Source: Candidatus Egaibacter danicus
Lineage (GTDB): Bacteria > Pseudomonadota > Gammaproteobacteria > Burkholderiales > Burkholderiaceae
NCBI GenBank assembly: GCA_011391115.1
Contig: JAABRC010000008.1
Span: 1 to 19,974 of the forward strand
Length of the DNA: 19,974 nt
Direction: 5' to 3'
This document shows positions 17,034 through 19,974 of this stretch, in pieces; positions within the stretch are counted from its first letter, which is position 1; the number at the start of each line of letters is the position of its first letter. Made by a program: the position numbers and the translations under genes. Under the pieces are notes generated by a model. The model worked only from the letters and a program-made list of their open reading frames with translations, searched no databases and was not told the origin of the DNA.

Positions 17034-17552
17034 CTACTTGACCCGCTTCAGGACAGGGCGCGGACCCGCAGGGGTCCGGGGAGGATCAGGCGGTTTTTCA
17101 TCTGTCGTCCGTACCGATTCCACCCGGGTCAACTGAACCGCACGCGAACTGGAGTCTGGAGTGCTTCCGTCGATGACAAGAGATGTTACTTCTCCCGGCA
17201 GAGGAGAATTCTTTCCCTGCTCTTTCGGCGCCAACACCGGGAAAGCCATTCCCTGCCCGTTTTCACGTGCATAAATTGCGAGGACGTGGCTGACCGGCAC
17301 CTGTATTTCACGCGCGGTACCTGCGAAACGGGCTTTGAATTCAATGAATTCATTGCCGAGTTTAAGAGAACTGGTCGCGTCAAAGCTGATGTTCAAGACG
17401 ATCTCGCCGTCTTTCACATATTCATTGGGGACACGCACACTTTCATCCACCCGGACAGCCACGTATGGCGTGAACCCGTTGTCCGTGCACCACTCATACA
17501 ACGCCCGAATCAGATAAGGACGGGTGGAACTGGAGTCCGTAGCATCAATCAT
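17034..17552 (-). CDS. sspB: ClpXP protease specificity-enhancing factor SspB
   Basis: Adaptor that binds ssrA-tagged peptides and delivers them to ClpXP. The 172-aa protein has the substrate-binding fold in its first ~115 residues (RPYLIRALYEWCTDNGFTPY, then VRVPNEYVKDGEIVLNIS), a Pro/Asp/Ser-rich flexible linker, and the ClpX-binding tail ending RPVLKRVK (E. coli ends RPALRVVK). The motif at each end and the linker between match the family organisation. ATG 17552 lies 21 nt after the sspA stop, so they form the usual sspAB operon; tRNA-Thr follows 25 nt downstream without a terminator. Confidence 0.95.
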   Translation of the reverse strand: MIDATDSSSTRPYLIRALYEWCTDNGFTPYVAVRVDESVRVPNEYVKDGEIVLNISFDATSSLKLGNEFIEFKARFAGTAREIQVPVSHVLAIYARENGQGMAFPVLAPKEQGKNSPLPGEVTSLVIDGSTPDSSSRAVQLTRVESVRTTDEKPPDPPRTPAGPRPVLKRVK

Positions 17553-17573
17553 TCAAACCAACTGCTCGCCAGA

Positions 17574-18185
17574 TTACTTGCGCATGACCTTTTCAGACGG
17601 CGTCAGTGCCTCGATGTAAGCGGGACGCGAGAAGATGCGTTCCGCATACTTCAGCAACGGCGCAGCATTCTTGCTCAAGTCAATACCATAGTAGTCCAGT
17701 CGCCACAACAGCGGGGCAATGGCCACATCCAGCATGGAGAAATTGTCACCCAGCATGTACTTGTTTTTCAGGAAGATGGGAGCCAACTGGGTCAAGCGGT
17801 CACGAATATGTGAACGGGCTTTTTCCAGCGTCTTCTCATTGCCTTTGTTGGCGCGGTTTTCCAGTGTCGAAACGTGCACGAACAGTTCTTTTTCAAAGTT
17901 GAGCAGAAACAAGCGCACACGGGCGCGATCCACGGGGTCGCCCGGCATGAGCTGGGGATGAGGGAACCGCTCATCAATGTACTCATTAATAATGTTGGAC
18001 TCATACAGAATCAGGTCGCGCTCCACCAGAACGGGAACCTGACCGTAGGGATTCATCACACTGATGTCTTCTGGCTTGTTGTACAGATCAACATCACGAA
18101 TCTCGAAATCCATGCCTTTCTCAAACAACACAAAACGGCAGCGATGAGAGAACGGGCAGGTAGTACCTGAATACAACACCATCAT
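17574..18185 (-). CDS. sspA: Stringent starvation protein A (GST-fold RNA polymerase-associated)
   Basis: SspA binds RNA polymerase and adjusts promoter use in stress and stationary phase in characterised gammaproteobacteria. The 203-aa product has a thioredoxin-like N-terminal GST domain (about 1-80; MMVLYSGTTCPFSHRCRFVL, then NPYGQVPVLVERDLILYES) and an all-helical C-terminal domain. Conserved Cys sits in TTCPFSHRCR; SspA proteins generally lack glutathione-transferase activity. ATG 18185 is chosen over an upstream in-frame start at 18206 because AGGAG lies 7 nt before it and MMVLYSGTTCPFSH is the family start. It leads the sspAB pair and is preceded by a hairpin and a promoter-like sequence. 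Confidence 0.95.
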   Translation of the reverse strand: MMVLYSGTTCPFSHRCRFVLFEKGMDFEIRDVDLYNKPEDISVMNPYGQVPVLVERDLILYESNIINEYIDERFPHPQLMPGDPVDRARVRLFLLNFEKELFVHVSTLENRANKGNEKTLEKARSHIRDRLTQLAPIFLKNKYMLGDNFSMLDVAIAPLLWRLDYYGIDLSKNAAPLLKYAERIFSRPAYIEALTPSEKVMRK

Positions 18186-18200
18186 GGCGGGGCTCCTAAA

Positions 18201-18241
18201 AATCAAAAAGAGTGGGCTGCATCATGCAAACCCACTCTGAA
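18201..18241 (-). terminator. Terminator after petC
   Basis: Stem AGAGTGGG (18238-18231 on the minus strand) pairs perfectly with CCCACTCT (18216-18209), and an inner TGC/GCA stem can form in the loop. The minus-strand exit sequence is TTTTGATTTTT, a good T-tract. It would end the pet operon transcript about 50 nt after the petC stop. The T-tract ends 3 nt before the AGGAG of sspA. Confidence 0.75.
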
Positions 18242-18249
18242 AAACTCAA
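18221..18249 (-). promoter_or_regulatory. Candidate sigma-70 promoter for sspAB
   Basis: On the minus strand, TTGAGT (18249-18244; 4 of 6 to TTGACA) is followed after exactly 17 bp by CATGAT (18226-18221; 4 of 6 to TATAAT). Transcription would start around 18214, about 30 nt before the sspA ATG. The -10 box lies in the loop of the pet terminator, so promoter and terminator overlap. Confidence 0.4.
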
Positions 18250-18290
18250 GCCACACCTTGCGGGTGGCGCCTGAGCGGTCTGTGCGCGTG

Positions 18291-19064
18291 TTACTTGACG
18301 TCCTTCCAGAACGCTGCATTCAATCGCCAGGTAATCACGGTGAAGAGACTCAGAAACAGCAAAACCCACACACCGACACGAACGCGGTCATTTTGGGCCG
18401 GCTCTCCCATCCATTGCAGGTAGCTAACCAGATCACCAACTGCCTGGTCATACTGTAACGGGGTCATGCTGCCGGGGGTGGCCTGCTCCCAACCCTTGAA
18501 CACCTGAACTTCGTGCCCGTGCTCTTCCTTGATGTCGTACACCGGCTTACGTGTGCCCTGCAATTCCCAAAGCACGTGGGGCATGCCCACATTAGGGAAG
18601 ACCAAATTGTTCCATCCTGTTGGCTTTTCAGCATCGGGGTAGAAAGTCCGCATATAGGTGTACAGGTAGTCCGCACCTGAACCGCCAGAGCCGGCCCTTG
18701 AGCGCGCAATGACCGTCAGATCAGGCGGGTTGGCTCCGAACCATTCTTTCGCCTGTCTGGGGTCTATGGCAGCCTTCATGGTTTCACCAACTTTCTCCGT
18801 AGTGAAAAGCAGGTTGTCCTTGATTTGCTGCTCAGTCAGACCGATGTCTCTCAGGCGATTGAAACGCATGAAGGCAGCTGAATGACAGTTCAGGCAATAG
18901 TTGACAAACAGTTTGGCGCCATTCTGAAGAGCGCCCATGTCGTTGGTCTTGTTCGGGGCCTTGTCCCAGGCGAGGCCGCCCTCGCTGGCGTGCACACCCA
19001 GCGTCAAGCCAAATGCCAGCATTAAACCGAGAACAATTTTCTTTGAGAATCCCATGGTTTTCAT
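18291..19064 (-). CDS. petC: Cytochrome c1 of the bc1 complex
   Basis: Membrane-anchored c-type haem subunit that carries electrons from the Rieske centre to soluble or oxidase-bound cytochrome c. In the 257-aa precursor a signal peptide spans about 1-26 (basic MKTMGFSKK, hydrophobic LGLMLAFGLTLG, VHA cleavage site). The haem site is C57-x2-C60-H61 in NYCLNCH, and the axial methionine is probably M161 in NVGMPHVLW. A C-terminal anchor spans about 229-247 with the basic end FWKDVK. It is a standalone cytochrome c1, not fused to cytochrome b. ATG 19064 follows GGGAAAG and lies 12 nt after the petB stop, fitting a petABC operon whose petA (Rieske) would be outside the window. Confidence 0.97.
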   Translation of the reverse strand: MKTMGFSKKIVLGLMLAFGLTLGVHASEGGLAWDKAPNKTNDMGALQNGAKLFVNYCLNCHSAAFMRFNRLRDIGLTEQQIKDNLLFTTEKVGETMKAAIDPRQAKEWFGANPPDLTVIARSRAGSGGSGADYLYTYMRTFYPDAEKPTGWNNLVFPNVGMPHVLWELQGTRKPVYDIKEEHGHEVQVFKGWEQATPGSMTPLQYDQAVGDLVSYLQWMGEPAQNDRVRVGVWVLLFLSLFTVITWRLNAAFWKDVK

Positions 19065-19076
19065 AATCTTTCCCGT

Positions 19077-19974
19077 TCAATGCGCCGCGAAGATGACACG
19101 ATCCGGCACCTGTTTGGGCGTTCCAATCCGGCTCCACCAAGGCATCAGAAGAAAAAAGCCAAAGTAGAACAGCGTACCTGCCTGCGACACCCGGCCACCG
19201 ATGGTTGACGGAGGCAGCATGCCCAAATAACCCAGCACCAGGAAATTCAACACGAAGATTGCATACAGGTACTTGTGCCAACTGGGCCGGTACCGGATGG
19301 ATTTAACGGGGCTGTTGTCGAGCCAGGGCAGGAAAAAGAGAATCACAACGCCGCCACCCATGGCTACCACGCCCCAGAATTTCGCATCAATAGCCAGCAT
19401 CATCGCAACCACTACTGCCGCCACAACCAAAATGGCGCCCTTGAATACGCTGGCCATCTTCATCTTGGCCACCGCAAACAAGGCGCCTGCCAAGACGCAC
19501 GCGATCAACGCATACATCATTTCATCCGTCACGGCACGCAGCATCGAATAAAAGGGCGTGAAATACCAGACTGGCGCAATGTGCAACGGCGTCTTGAACG
19601 GATCCGCCGGAATGAAGTTGTTGTATTCCAGGAAGTACCCACCCATCTCCGGTGCAAAGAAGATGATGGCGGTAAACACCATCAGGAATACGCTCACGCC
19701 AAAAATATCGTGAACCGTGTAATAAGGATGGAAGGGAATGCCATCCAGCGGATGCCCTTTTCCGTCTTTCGGCGCTTTGGGGCCCTTGATTTCCACGCCA
19801 TCGGGATTATTGGAACCCACGTCATGCAAAGCCATCAGGTGCGCCACGACAAGGCCCAGCAATACCAGCGGGACGGCGATCACGTGGAAACTGAAGAAGC
19901 GGTTCAGCGTCGCATCACCCACGACGAAATCACCGCGGATCAGGAGCGCGAGGTCGGGGCCAATAAAGGGGATC
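19077..19974 (-). CDS. petB: Cytochrome b of the bc1 complex (C-terminal part, 5' end outside window)
   Basis: Polytopic haem subunit holding the quinol oxidation and reduction sites. The visible part starts mid-protein at IPFIGPDLALLIRGDFVVGD, which matches the segment after membrane helix D, so the first ~180 residues lie beyond the right edge. The haem-ligand pair of this half is in FSFHVIAVPLVLLGLVVAHL. The quinol-oxidation loop PEWYF is seen here as PVWYFTPFYSMLRAV, with V where E usually stands. The tail contains further hydrophobic spans and ends FAAH. The GTG at 19922 is an internal codon, not the start. Downstream petC begins 12 nt after the stop. Confidence 0.95.
   Translation of the reverse strand, partial: IPFIGPDLALLIRGDFVVGDATLNRFFSFHVIAVPLVLLGLVVAHLMALHDVGSNNPDGVEIKGPKAPKDGKGHPLDGIPFHPYYTVHDIFGVSVFLMVFTAIIFFAPEMGGYFLEYNNFIPADPFKTPLHIAPVWYFTPFYSMLRAVTDEMMYALIACVLAGALFAVAKMKMASVFKGAILVVAAVVVAMMLAIDAKFWGVVAMGGGVVILFFLPWLDNSPVKSIRYRPSWHKYLYAIFVLNFLVLGYLGMLPPSTIGGRVSQAGTLFYFGFFLLMPWWSRIGTPKQVPDRVIFAAH

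Overview
The window is a continuous stretch of chromosomal housekeeping genes from a betaproteobacterium, most likely order Burkholderiales and probably family Comamonadaceae (Rhodoferax/Polaromonas/Acidovorax-like). This rests on protein character, on gene order (rplU-rpmA-obgE-proB, pilBCD-coaE-zapD-yacG, secA next to argJ and a mutT-like gene, a bc1 complex followed by sspAB), and on GCTAT...ATAGC intergenic palindromes of a kind I associate with that family. I see no insertion sequence, prophage, integrase, CRISPR array or compositional island. Every complete protein gene looks intact.

Layout. 1-2738 (minus): rpmA, obgE and proB, with rplU (2751-3062) just upstream, so transcription runs rplU-rpmA-(terminator)-obgE-proB. 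A possible further gene starts at the left edge. 3063-3174 is a divergent intergenic region with a good extended -10 promoter and a leader hairpin for rplU. 3175-4312 (plus): ispB, then tRNA-Pro(CGG). 4438-9908 (plus): pilB, pilC, pilD (type IV pilus motor ATPase, platform protein, prepilin peptidase), coaE, zapD and yacG, tightly packed. This run converges on a minus-strand block at about 9.92 kb.

9945-16570 (minus), in transcription order from the right: a membrane-anchored M23/LytM peptidase, secA, terminator, argJ, a DUF815-type P-loop ATPase, and a Nudix (MutT-like) hydrolase that overlaps the ATPase gene by 4 nt. A small DUF721/DciA-like gene (16598-16909, plus) diverges from the peptidase. 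16933-18185 (minus): sspA, sspB and tRNA-Thr(TGT). 18291-19974 (minus): petB (5' part outside the window) and petC of the cytochrome bc1 complex, ended by a hairpin that also overlaps a plausible sspA promoter.

Functional themes are translation and ribosome assembly (L21, L27, ObgE, two tRNAs), ubiquinone side-chain synthesis and bc1 respiration, proline and arginine synthesis, CoA synthesis, division (ZapD), protein export (SecA), type IV pilus assembly, nucleotide-pool or repair functions (Nudix), and ClpXP/stringent adaptors (SspA/SspB). I found no undescribed multi-gene system. The items most worth a second look are regulatory: the rplU leader hairpin, the strong terminator just before obgE, the promoter/terminator overlap before sspA, a small open frame overlapping the secA start, and the poorly characterised DUF815 ATPase coupled to the Nudix gene. 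No gene-free stretch exceeds 300 bases.
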